A stretch of DNA of 64,000 nucleotides from an uncultured Sulfitobacter sp. Lineage in GTDB: Bacteria; Pseudomonadota; Alphaproteobacteria; Rhodobacterales; Rhodobacteraceae. The stretch lies in the NCBI GenBank assembly GCA_947492925.1, contig CANLOQ010000002.1, forward strand, positions 558,001 to 622,000. Direction: 5' to 3'. A program made the position numbers and the translations under genes. Below the pieces are notes generated by a model. That model searched no databases. It saw only the letters and a program-made list of their open reading frames with translations, and had not been told where the DNA came from. Shown in pieces: positions 25,386-35,800 of this stretch (within the stretch, counting starts at the first letter, position 1; the number at the start of each line of letters is the position of its first letter).

Positions 25386-28300
25386 GTGGGACAAATGCAC
25401 GCGATGAACACCTCTGCCAAGCGCTCTGATCGGGGCGAAGACATTGCAATTGTTGGCCTTTCCGTCAACGTCCCCGGTGCTGCCGGGGTGGATGCCTATT
25501 GGGCGAACCTGCGGGACGGTGTGGAATCGATCCGCCGGTTGAGCGAGCAGGAGCTGCTGGACGCGGGCGAAAGCCCAGAAGCGATCGCACGCAAGAACTA
25601 CGTTCCCGCTGTTGCCGATCTGGAAGGGTATGATACGTTTGACGCTGATTTCTTTGGTTTTTCGCCCAAAGACGCGGCCATCCTCGATCCGCAGCACCGA
25701 AAATTTCTTGAGGTTGCCTGGGAAGCGATGGAGCAGGCGGGCCACCCGCCCGAAACCATGCCCGGTCCCATCGGCGTTTATGCGGGCTGCGGGATGGGCA
25801 GCTATTTCTATTTCAACATCTGCTCGAACCCCGATCTGGTCGATGATGTTGGTATGTTTCTGCTGCGCCACACCGGCAACGACAAGGATTTCCTGTCAAC
25901 GCGGGTCAGCCATGTGTTTGACCTCAAAGGGCCCTCTATCAACCTGCAAACCGCCTGTTCGACCTCGCTTGTCGCGATCCACTATGCCTGTCAGGCCCTG
26001 CGCACGGGCGAGATTGACATGGGATTGGCGGGTGGCGTCACGATCGAGTTGCCGCAAGGGCGGGGCTACGAGTTCAAGGAAAATGAAATCCTGTCACCCG
26101 ACGGACATTGCCACGCGTTCGACCATCGCGCCCAAGGCACGGTTTTCGGCTCTGGGGCGGGTTGTGTCGCGCTGCGCCGTCTATCGGATGCAATCGCGGA
26201 TGGTGATCACATCTGGGCCGTCATCAAGGGCTCAGCCGTCAACAATGATGGTGCGGCCAAGGCGGGCTATCTGGCCCCATCCGTGGATGGCCAGACCCAG
26301 GCCATCTCCGCCGCGCTGGACGCAGCTGGGGTCGCCGCGCAAAGCATCGGCATGGTCGAATGTCACGGAACAGGCACCTATCTGGGCGATCCCATCGAAG
26401 TGGCCGCGTTGACCGAAGCCTACCGCGCCGAAACGGATGAGGTTGATTTTTGTCGCATCGGATCGGTCAAGACCAACATTGGCCACCTTGACACAGCCGC
26501 CGGTGTTGCGGGCCTTGCCAAGGCCACACTGGCCCTGAAACACGGACAAATCCCGCCCACACTGGGCTTTGAAGCGCCCAACCCCGCAATCCCTTTCGAC
26601 GGCTCGCCCTTCCGCGTGAACGACCGGCTGAGCGATTTTGCCCGTGGCGACACCCCCCGCCGCGCTGCTGTGAACGCGCTGGGCGTGGGGGGCACGAACG
26701 CGCATATGATCCTTGAAGAGCCCCCTGCGCGCGCAACGTCAGAGGAAAGCGATTGGCCCTTCCATCCGTTGGTGGTCTCTGGCGCGTCCAAGGCGGCGCT
26801 TGACGCCAATTCTGCCGCCCTTGCGGCCCACTTGCGCGCCAATCCCGATCAACCTTTGGCTGACGTGGCGCACACACTGAAAAACGGCCGCCGTGGCTTT
26901 GACAAGCGCCGCGTGGTTGTGGCCGAAACACACGAAGAAGCTGCCGAACTGCTTGAGCAAGGTGACACGCGCCGAGTGTTTTCCCACACCTCATTGGGCG
27001 ACGCGCCCGAGGTGGTTTTCATGTTCCCCGGTGGTGGCGCGCAATACGCCGGAATGGCCCGTGATCTATACGAGACAGAACCGGAGTTTGCGGAATGGAT
27101 GGATCGCGGCCTCGACCATCTTGCGCCGCAGCTTGACTATGACATTCGCACCCTTTGGTTGCCCGAAGCGGATGATCTGGCGGCGGCAAATGAGACGCTG
27201 AAAAAACCGTCGGTACAACTGCCACTGATTGCCATCGTCGAATATGCGCTGGCGAAACTCTGGATGTCTTGGGGGGTGCAGCCCGCCGCGATGGTGGGCC
27301 ATTCGATGGGCGAAAACGTCGCTGCCTGTATGGCAGGGGTGATGACGTTTGAGAACCTGATCGACCTGGTGTTGCTGCGCGGGCGGCTTTTTGACGAGGT
27401 GCCTGCGGGCGGCATGCTGTCGATCTCTGCGGCTCTGTCCGCCATTGAACCCCTGCTGGGCGATGACCTTGATATTGCCTCCGTCAACGCGCCCGAACTG
27501 ATTGCGGTTTCGGGGCCGCAAGCAGCACTTGACGCCATGCAGACCCGGCTTGATGCTGCGAACCTTGAGTACCAGCGCATCGCCATCGACATCGCGGCGC
27601 ACAGCCGGATGCTGGAGCCGATTCTGACGCGTTACCGCACCTTCCTTGCCGGCCTTGATCTGCAAGCGCCAAACGCTGAGGTAATTTCAAACCGTACCGG
27701 TTCGGTTCTGACGTCAGAGCAAGCCACCAGTCCCGATTATTGGGTCGGCCAGTTGCGCAACACGGTCCATTTTGCTGACTGCATCACCACCTTGTCTGCC
27801 CCGCGCAAACGTATCTTCCTTGAAGTGGGACCCGGCAAAGCGCTGTCTGCCCTCGCACAGATGAGCGAGACGGTTGCCCCCGATCAGGTTCTGTCGACCT
27901 TGCGCCATCCCGATCAGGACATTGCAGATGATATGTATTTCGTCTCTGTGATAGGGCGGCTATGGGCGTGCGGATATCAGGCCGACTGGACCCAGATCTG
28001 GGGCGAGGCCAAGCGCAACCGTGTGGTCCTTCCAACCTACCAGTTCCAGCGTGCCAAGTATTTCATTGAGCCGGGGACAGCCGCCATCGCGGCACCTCTG
28101 CCCTCGCTCGCCCGTCTGGAGAATATGGAGGATTGGGCCAGTGTCCCGGCGTGGCGGCCCCGTCTGGCAGAGGCAGACATCGACGTCGCGACTGATCTGG
28201 CCGACAGCCCGCTGACGTGGCTTGTTTTTGCCGATGATGCGGGTCTTGCTGCCCCGGTCAAACAGCGCCTGCGCGATGCGGGTCATACGGTAATGAGCGT

Positions 28301-31300
28301 GCGGGCAGGGGATGCCTTTGCACAGGTTGATGACACGAAATATACCCTCGCTGCAGAGCAGGGGCGACAGGGCTATGACCAGCTGATCGCGGCGCTGAAG
28401 GAACGCGGTGCCATGCCCGACCGCATCGCGCATTTCTGGCTGACGGATGATCATGTTGAACCCCGGCCCGGTTCGTCTGTCTTTGACCGTAACATCGAAC
28501 AGGGGTTCTGGAGTCTGACGTGGCTTGCGCAATCGCTTATGGAAACCGGCCTTGATGGACCTTTGCACATGTCCGTCTTCACCGCCGGTGCCGCGCAGGT
28601 GCGCGATGAGGCAGTGCCGCACCCTGAAGAAGCGCTGATTGCCGGTCCGGTGGGCGTGTTTGCCCGCGAACTGCCCGGTGTCACCTGCGCCCAGATTGAT
28701 ATTGAACCTGTTGCGCATGACCTTCCGGTCAAGACACGCTGGTTTGCAAAACCGGTTTCAGCGCCCGTCGTTGATGAGACGCTGACCGACCGCTTTCTTG
28801 AAGACATGATGGCAACACCCGCAAACACGGTTGCAGCATATCGCGGAGCCAAGCGGTTTGAGCAGACCTACAAAACTGTGCCGCTGCCCGAGGCGGACGC
28901 TCCGGCTTTCCGAGATGGTGGCATCTATCTGATCACCGGCGGTTTTGGCGGGATCGGTCAGACCCTCGCGGCGGATATCCTGCGCCAGCACAAAGCTACT
29001 GTGGTGCTTTTGTCCCGCGAGGCCTTGCCCCCGCGCACCGCTTGGAACGGCTTTCTTGCACGCAACAGCACCAGCGACCGCACCGCGCGCCGGATGCGCG
29101 CCGTTATGCGGCTTGAAGAATTAGCAAAAGCTACCGGCGGCAGTGTCGAAGTAGCGGGGGCCGATGTGGCCAACCTTGCCCAGATGCGCGGGGTTGTCAC
29201 AGACCTGACTGCGCGTCACGGGTCGCTGACAGGAGTGATCCACGCGGCTGGTACGCTGGATGACGCGCCGATGCTGGCGAAGACTGACGCGCAGATGGAT
29301 GCCGTCCTGTCGCCCAAAATACAGGGCCTGCGCGTGCTTGACCAACTGCTGCCCGACGGCACGATTGAAGTATTAGTTCTTTTCTCCTCAACCTCCACCG
29401 CGACCCGCGCGGCAGGCCAGACCGATTATGTTGCCGCCAACGCCTGGCTGAATGCCTTTGCCGCCGCGCGCCGCGGCGCGCGGACAAAAGTGGTCGCGGT
29501 CAATTGGGGTATCTGGGCAGACACGGGTATGGCCGCCGCCGCACTTGGGGGCGGTGCCAGCGATACGATGCCGCCGCGCGCCGTCAAGACGCCGCTGATT
29601 GATACGGCAGGCGCCGATGCATCCGGTGATCCTGTTTGCGCAGCGGCACTTGCCACAGCTCACTGGCTTCTGGACCAGCACCGTACAAAGAACGGGCAGG
29701 CGATCCTGCCGGGCACCGGCTACGTGGCGCTTCTGGCCGAGGCGGCAATGGCGCAAGGATTGCCCGGCATGGACATTCAGGATCTGTATTTCCTGCGTGC
29801 CTTGCCGGTTGAAACCGGAACAAACCGCGAGATGCGGATTACCCTGCACCCCGAGGCTGGCAGTTTTGCCGCCGAGATGCGCAGCGATTGTGTGTTCGAG
29901 GGCAAGGCTGGCTGGCAGTTGCACGCTCAGGCCACTCTCACCCCCCTGACAGAGGCCCGACCCGATCCAATCGACGCGGACGCGATCAAATCGCGCTGTC
30001 TTGTCGCCACAGTTGCACCGGAAGGCGAGCATCTGCGGTCCCCCCAGGAGGCGCATCTGGATTTTGGCCCGCGTTGGCATGTCCTGCGCGAGACGCATCT
30101 GGGCGAGGACGAGGGGATCGCACGGCTTTGCCTGTCCGAAGACCTGCAACGTGTGGACAAAGATCACCCCTTGCACGCAGGTCTGATGGATCTGGCCACT
30201 GGCTGGGCGATCAATCTGGTGCCGGGATACGCGCCAAGTCACCTTTGGGTGCCGGTGTCATATGGGCTGATCCGGGTCTTCGCACCGTTGCCCGGTGACA
30301 TCCAATCCTGGGTACGTTTGTCCGACGGGGGCGCGGGCGACGGTTTTGCGCGCTTCGACGTGACGCTGACTGATCCTGCCGGGCAGGTTCTGGTCGAAGT
30401 GCGCGATTTTGAAATGAAACGGCTGGAAGACGGGTTTGGTACAACACCGCTGACCGCTGCCGAGGTAATCCTTGACGACGCCTCAGACACGCAGGAGGCG
30501 CGCAGCCCTGCAGAAGAACGTCTGGCCTATCTTGTGTCGCAGGGTATCCGCGCGGCCGAAGGGCCAGAGGCACTGCGCCGGGCACTGGCGCTGAACCGTC
30601 CGCAGGTGATGGTGTCATCGCTGCCGCTTGAGGGACTGATTGCACAGGCCGATACGCCCGAGCAGACGGCCACCAGCAGCGGCCAGAGCTTTGAGCGGCC
30701 TGATCTGGATGGCACCTTTGTCGCACCACGCAACGGCATTGAGGAACGTCTGGCGGCGATCTGGGAAAATCTGGTGGGTGTCAGCCCTGTAGGGGTTGAG
30801 GACAGCTTCTTCGATCTGGGGGGGCACTCTTTGATTGCAGTACGCCTGTTCGCCAGCGTGAAACGTGAATTCAAGGTCGAATTCCCGATTTCGGTGCTTT
30901 TCGAGGCCCCGACAATCGCCAAATGCGCGGCCCTTATCGCGGCGGAGACAGGAGAGGCGGGCGGATTGTCGAGCGCTGATAGCCCATCCGCGCCCGCGCA
31001 AAAGTTTGACTATCTCGTGCCGTTGAACCAAAGCGATCATCGTGATGCGGCACCTTTGTTCATTGTCGCGGGCATGTTTGGCAACGTCCTGAACCTGCGC
31101 CATCTGGCGCTGCCGCTCAGCCCCGAGCGGCGGGTGTTTGGGGTGCAGGCTCGCGGGTTGATCGGGGACACACCGGCGCATGACAATGTGGCCGAGGCCG
31201 CTGCCGACTACCTTGAAGAGATCAGGCGTGTGCAGCCAAAAGGCCCCTACCTGCTGGCGGGATATTCGGGTGGCGGCATTACCGCCTATGAGATGGCCCA

Positions 31301-31868
31301 GCAACTGCGCGCTGCGGGGCAGGACGTTGGGGTACTGGCCCTGCTTGACACCCCGCTGCCCGTCCGTCCGTCCCTGACAAAGCCGGATAAAGCGTTGATC
31401 AAGCTGGCCGAGATCCGGGCGAAGGGGCCGGGATACCTGATGGAATGGGCCCGCAACCGCTGGACATGGGAGCGTCAGAAACGCGCGGGACTGCACACGC
31501 CCGGTGATGATGTGCCGGGGACAGAATTCAATAATATCAAGGTTCAGCAGGCTTTTCTTAAGGCAGTGGGTGAATATCAGACACCCCGGTGGGAAGGTCC
31601 TTTGACGCTATTCCGTCCGCCACTTGATCTGCACTGGTCGGTTACCGGGGGCAAATGGGTCAGCGCCGAGCGTGAGTATGTCTTTGAAGACAATGATTGG
31701 CGCAAATATGCCCCCAATATGGAGGTGATCGAAGTGCCCGGCGATCATGTGAGCATGGTCTTGGCCCCTAACGTGACCACGCTGGCGCACGAATTGCGAG
31801 AGGTTATCGCGCGGGCGCTTGAGTATACGGACGAAACTGGATGGCCACAGGCGACGGCGGCTGAATGA
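25386..31868 (+). CDS. Type I polyketide synthase, KS-AT-KR-DH-ACP-TE
   Basis: A 2160-residue single-module synthase. KS (19-440) has Cys191 in QTACSTSL, the CHGTGTYLGDP block and NIGHLDTAAG, so all three catalytic residues are present. AT (545-850) has Ser640 in GHSMGEN; the specificity region reads IAAHS, neither the HAFH (malonyl) nor YASH (methylmalonyl) form. A KR structural half (920-1165) precedes the catalytic KR (1178-1365): LITGGFGGIGQ, LDD at 1291-1293 (B-type), Tyr1348. DH follows KR: His1432 in LDQHRTKNG, Asp1602. ACP has Ser1815 in LGGHSL; TE has Ser1961 in GYSGGG. DH after KR is unusual and recalls enediyne and PUFA synthases. Starts GTG 25386, ATG 25395 or 25404 are possible; numbering uses 25386. 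It overlaps the next gene by ATGA. Confidence 0.95.
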   Translation: MGQMHAMNTSAKRSDRGEDIAIVGLSVNVPGAAGVDAYWANLRDGVESIRRLSEQELLDAGESPEAIARKNYVPAVADLEGYDTFDADFFGFSPKDAAILDPQHRKFLEVAWEAMEQAGHPPETMPGPIGVYAGCGMGSYFYFNICSNPDLVDDVGMFLLRHTGNDKDFLSTRVSHVFDLKGPSINLQTACSTSLVAIHYACQALRTGEIDMGLAGGVTIELPQGRGYEFKENEILSPDGHCHAFDHRAQGTVFGSGAGCVALRRLSDAIADGDHIWAVIKGSAVNNDGAAKAGYLAPSVDGQTQAISAALDAAGVAAQSIGMVECHGTGTYLGDPIEVAALTEAYRAETDEVDFCRIGSVKTNIGHLDTAAGVAGLAKATLALKHGQIPPTLGFEAPNPAIPFDGSPFRVNDRLSDFARGDTPRRAAVNALGVGGTNAHMILEEPPARATSEESDWPFHPLVVSGASKAALDANSAALAAHLRANPDQPLADVAHTLKNGRRGFDKRRVVVAETHEEAAELLEQGDTRRVFSHTSLGDAPEVVFMFPGGGAQYAGMARDLYETEPEFAEWMDRGLDHLAPQLDYDIRTLWLPEADDLAAANETLKKPSVQLPLIAIVEYALAKLWMSWGVQPAAMVGHSMGENVAACMAGVMTFENLIDLVLLRGRLFDEVPAGGMLSISAALSAIEPLLGDDLDIASVNAPELIAVSGPQAALDAMQTRLDAANLEYQRIAIDIAAHSRMLEPILTRYRTFLAGLDLQAPNAEVISNRTGSVLTSEQATSPDYWVGQLRNTVHFADCITTLSAPRKRIFLEVGPGKALSALAQMSETVAPDQVLSTLRHPDQDIADDMYFVSVIGRLWACGYQADWTQIWGEAKRNRVVLPTYQFQRAKYFIEPGTAAIAAPLPSLARLENMEDWASVPAWRPRLAEADIDVATDLADSPLTWLVFADDAGLAAPVKQRLRDAGHTVMSVRAGDAFAQVDDTKYTLAAEQGRQGYDQLIAALKERGAMPDRIAHFWLTDDHVEPRPGSSVFDRNIEQGFWSLTWLAQSLMETGLDGPLHMSVFTAGAAQVRDEAVPHPEEALIAGPVGVFARELPGVTCAQIDIEPVAHDLPVKTRWFAKPVSAPVVDETLTDRFLEDMMATPANTVAAYRGAKRFEQTYKTVPLPEADAPAFRDGGIYLITGGFGGIGQTLAADILRQHKATVVLLSREALPPRTAWNGFLARNSTSDRTARRMRAVMRLEELAKATGGSVEVAGADVANLAQMRGVVTDLTARHGSLTGVIHAAGTLDDAPMLAKTDAQMDAVLSPKIQGLRVLDQLLPDGTIEVLVLFSSTSTATRAAGQTDYVAANAWLNAFAAARRGARTKVVAVNWGIWADTGMAAAALGGGASDTMPPRAVKTPLIDTAGADASGDPVCAAALATAHWLLDQHRTKNGQAILPGTGYVALLAEAAMAQGLPGMDIQDLYFLRALPVETGTNREMRITLHPEAGSFAAEMRSDCVFEGKAGWQLHAQATLTPLTEARPDPIDADAIKSRCLVATVAPEGEHLRSPQEAHLDFGPRWHVLRETHLGEDEGIARLCLSEDLQRVDKDHPLHAGLMDLATGWAINLVPGYAPSHLWVPVSYGLIRVFAPLPGDIQSWVRLSDGGAGDGFARFDVTLTDPAGQVLVEVRDFEMKRLEDGFGTTPLTAAEVILDDASDTQEARSPAEERLAYLVSQGIRAAEGPEALRRALALNRPQVMVSSLPLEGLIAQADTPEQTATSSGQSFERPDLDGTFVAPRNGIEERLAAIWENLVGVSPVGVEDSFFDLGGHSLIAVRLFASVKREFKVEFPISVLFEAPTIAKCAALIAAETGEAGGLSSADSPSAPAQKFDYLVPLNQSDHRDAAPLFIVAGMFGNVLNLRHLALPLSPERRVFGVQARGLIGDTPAHDNVAEAAADYLEEIRRVQPKGPYLLAGYSGGGITAYEMAQQLRAAGQDVGVLALLDTPLPVRPSLTKPDKALIKLAEIRAKGPGYLMEWARNRWTWERQKRAGLHTPGDDVPGTEFNNIKVQQAFLKAVGEYQTPRWEGPLTLFRPPLDLHWSVTGGKWVSAEREYVFEDNDWRKYAPNMEVIEVPGDHVSMVLAPNVTTLAHELREVIARALEYTDETGWPQATAAE

Positions 31869-32872
31869 TGCAGAATGATGCACCAAGAGTGTTAGTGGTT
31901 CTGCTGAACTACCGCACCGCAGAGATGACACTGCGCGCAGCGCGTGCCGCGCTGGATGACATGCCGGCGGGCGCGGAACTGGTGATTGTCGATAATGCAT
32001 CGGGCGACGGTTCAGCGGGGGTGTTGGAACGTGCGATTGCGCAAAACGGCTGGGACAGCACAGGGCGGGTGCGGTTGATCCAGTCTCCAGTGAACGGCGG
32101 TTTCGGCGCAGGCAACAATATTGGGCTTCAGGCGGGTATGTCCGATGGCACGCGGCCCGATTATTTCTATCTTCTGAATTCCGATGCGTTCCCCGATGCC
32201 GGATGTCTGGCTGGGCTGATCGCGCATATGGAAGCGACACCAGAGGCCGGTTTCGCCGGAAGCCACGTGCGCGGCGAAGATGATGTGTCACACACCACGG
32301 CGTTCCGTTTCCCTTCTGTTGCAGGTGAATTCGAAGGTGCAGCCCGGTTCGGACCGGTCACGCGGTTATTGCGGAGCGCCGTTGTGGCACCGGCGTTGCC
32401 CAGTAAAACCAAACAGGTGGATTGGGTCGCTGGGGCATCCGTACTGATACGGGCGACCATGTTGGATCAGATTGGTCTCTTTGATGAGACGTTTTTTCTG
32501 TATTTTGAGGAAACTGACCTGTGCAAACGCGGGGCAAAGGCGGGGTGGGAATGCTGGTACGTGCCTACAGCGCGGGTTGTGCATATTGGCTCGGTTTCGA
32601 CCGGGATGAAAGAATGGCGGCGCATGCCGGAATATTGGTTCGCCTCACGCCACCACTATTTTGTTCAGAACCACGGGCGGCTCTATGCGGCTTGCGCGAC
32701 GCTTTCGCGGCTTGCGGGTGGGGCCTTGCACGTGGCGCGCTGTACGTTGACGGGGCGTAGACCGCAGGACGCACCGCATTTTTATCGTGATTTGCTGCGA
32801 TTTTCGCTTGGGATGAAGCGCAACTCTGCCGCTGTCCCGCCCCGCACGCCGCTTCCGGAGGAAACACAATGA
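31865..32872 (+). CDS. Glycosyltransferase family 2 (rhamnosyltransferase-like)
   Basis: A 335-residue GT2 protein of the WbbL/rhamnosyltransferase group. It contains VVLLNYRTAEMTLRAARAAL, VIVDNASGDGS, the NGGFGAGNNIGL block near residues 77-88, and FFLYFEETDLCKRGAKAGW near residues 210-228 with the catalytic ED pair. Lying between the PKS and NRPS genes with 4-bp overlaps on both sides (31865-31868 and 32869-32872), it is probably made in step with them. It is therefore a candidate for glycosylating the assembled product. No membrane segment is seen. Start ATGATG; either Met possible. Confidence 0.88.
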   Translation: MMQNDAPRVLVVLLNYRTAEMTLRAARAALDDMPAGAELVIVDNASGDGSAGVLERAIAQNGWDSTGRVRLIQSPVNGGFGAGNNIGLQAGMSDGTRPDYFYLLNSDAFPDAGCLAGLIAHMEATPEAGFAGSHVRGEDDVSHTTAFRFPSVAGEFEGAARFGPVTRLLRSAVVAPALPSKTKQVDWVAGASVLIRATMLDQIGLFDETFFLYFEETDLCKRGAKAGWECWYVPTARVVHIGSVSTGMKEWRRMPEYWFASRHHYFVQNHGRLYAACATLSRLAGGALHVARCTLTGRRPQDAPHFYRDLLRFSLGMKRNSAAVPPRTPLPEETQ

Positions 32873-35800
32873 CCGCCACATTCAACCCCAAGGGGTTCAG
32901 CGCCATCCTGATGGGGGACGAATCGCTGACCATCGCCTGCGGTGATATGATCCTGTCGGGCGGCCACGACCTGCGCGCGGTGGTGACCCGCGATGCAGAC
33001 GTGCGTGGCTGGGCGGAAGAGCGGGGGATTGTCGTCCATATCGCTCCGGCTGACCTGCTTGCAGCAGGCACTTCGGCCGACTGGCTTTTGAGCATCGCCA
33101 ACCTGCGGCTTATCCCAGATGAGGTGCTGGCGCTGCCCGGCAAGGGCGCAATCAACTTTCACGACGGCCCGCTGCCTGCCTATGCGGGGTTGAATACGCC
33201 TGCCTGGGCCATCATCAACAGTGAAACGGTCCACGGTGTCAGCTGGCATGTGATCGAAGGCGGCGTGGACGAGGGCGATTTGCTTGCGCAGAAAAGCATT
33301 GATATCGCACCGGACGAAACCGCCTTCAGTCTGAACTCCAAATGCTATGCTGCCGGGATGGAGAGTTTTGCCGACGTGCTGGCCCAGCTTGAGGCAGGCA
33401 CGCTTGAACGCAAGCCACAGGATTTGGACCAGCGCAGCTACTTCGCGCGTGACGACCGCCCCGACAACATGGGCGTGCTGGATTTTGGCCAAACCGCTGA
33501 CAGGCTGGATGCGCTGGTGCGCGGTCTTGATTTCGGCGACTACTGGAACCCCCTTTGCACCGCGAAACTGGCTTTGGCTGATGATTTTTGTGCGGTTGGT
33601 ACCCTCAAGGTGGCCACAGCGGCGGCGGCACCGGCTGGCACCGTCCTTGCGGTAAGCCGCGAAGAGATCACCATCGCGACGGCCAGCGTGCCGGTAATCT
33701 TAAGCGACCTGAGAGATTTTAGTGGGGCGGCCGTTGACCCATCCACGCATCTGCACGTGGGTGACGTGATTGCGTCCGCAAGTGCATCGCACTTCGATAT
33801 CGCATCCGAGGCGCGGTGGCGCGCGCGGCTGAAGGGTGCAAAGATGCTGGCCCTGCCGCTTGTGAATGCCCCCGCGCAGACCGTTGATATCCAGACGCGC
33901 CGTGTTGAAACACCGGCCACATCTGACCCCATGAAAGCCACGGCGCGGGCCATTCTTGCCCTTTCGGGAAGCGCCATCTCAAGCGAGGGGCTTGTTGGTA
34001 TTGCCGCAAAGGGGCGTCATGCGCTCGTCTCCAACTGGCTTCCTTTGCAGGTTGCGGCCCGGCCCGACGACGCTGTGGATGATGCCATCAGCGTGCTCGC
34101 ACAGGAACTGCAGAAGGCCCGTGACTTGCCGGGATTTGCCCGTGATCTCTGCCTGCGGGATCCCGAGATCGCCACGGACACTGCCCCACAGATTGGCGTA
34201 TCTTTTGGTGCAGATGCGGTTGCGGGAACCGCGCTCACACTTTGCATTACCGACGGCGGGCTTATGCTGGCCTATGATGCTGCGCGGATCACACCTGCGG
34301 CCTGTGATCTGATTGCCGCCCGGTTAGAGAGTGCCCTGAACGGGGGAGCGACAACCTGTGATGAACTTTGGGCGATGCCCCAAGGCGAAGCGCAACTGCT
34401 GGCCACGTGGAACGACACGACAAAGGAGTATGCGGCCACCACAATCCATGCCGCTTTTGAGGCGCAGGTGGCCCAGACGCCCGACGCGGACGCGTTGGTG
34501 TGTGAAGGCGAAACCCTCAGCTACACGGCGCTGAACGCCCGCGCCAATGCGTTGGCCCATGCTCTGCGTGCCAAGGGGACAACGCCCGGCACGCCAATCG
34601 GGCTTTATACGGCACGCGGTGTTGATTTGATGGTCGGTGCGCTGGGCATTCTCAAGGCGGGGGGGGCTTATGTGCCACTAGATCCTGCCTATCCCGCAGA
34701 CCGGATCGCGCATTACATCACCGACAGCGCCGCGCCTCTGATCGTCACACAGGCCGCGCTGGCCCCGCAACTGCCACCGCACAGCACAGACGTCATCATG
34801 CTTGATACGGATATGACAGTGCAGGGGGCATCTCAGGACAATCCTGCGGCTGCGGCCACGGTCGATGATCTGGCCTATCTGATCTATACGTCCGGCTCTA
34901 CCGGAACGCCTAAGGGTGTCATGGTAAGTCACGGCAATGTCGCCAACTTCTTTGCGGGAATGGACGACAGGATTGACCACGAGGCTGGTGCTGTCTGGCT
35001 TGCCGTTACATCGTTAAGTTTCGATATTTCCGTGCTTGAGCTTTTCTGGACGCTGGCGCGGGGTTTCAAACTGGTTCTGGCGGGTGATGAAAGCCGCACG
35101 CTGGTGTCAAACGGTCCCATTGCCGTCAGCGATGCTAAAATGGATTTCAACCTAATGTACTGGGGCAATGACGACGGTGTCGGCCCCAAGAAATACGAGC
35201 TGCTGCTGGAAGGCGCGAAGTTTGCGGACGCACACGGGTTCAACGCCGTCTGGACGCCCGAGCGGCATTTTCACGCCTTCGGCGGTCCTTATCCGAACCC
35301 TTCGGTAACCGGGGCCGCTGTCGCTGCTGTGACGCAGAACCTTGCGGTGCGCGCGGGCTCCTGCGTGGCCCCGCTGCATCATCCTGCCCGCATTGCCGAG
35401 GAATGGGCGGTCATCGACAACCTGACCAACGGGCGCGTCGGACTGGCCATCGCCAGCGGGTGGCAACCCGATGATTTCGTCCTGCGCCCCGAAAACACGC
35501 CGCCCGCAAACAAGCCCGCGATGTACGCCGCAATCGACCAGTTGCGTGCGCTTTGGCAGGGGGAAGCGGTGGAATTTGCAAAGGCGGATGGCACGATGCA
35601 CGCCATCGTTACACAACCGCGCCCCGTTTCGAAAAAGTTGTCCATCTGGGTCACGACAGCCGGAAATCCGCAGACATGGAAGGAAGCGGGCGAAATCGGG
35701 GCCAATGTCCTGACCCACCTTCTGGGACAAAGCATCGACGAGGTGGGTGGCAAGATCAAAATTTACCATCAGGCGCTGCGCGATGCGGGCCATGATCCGG

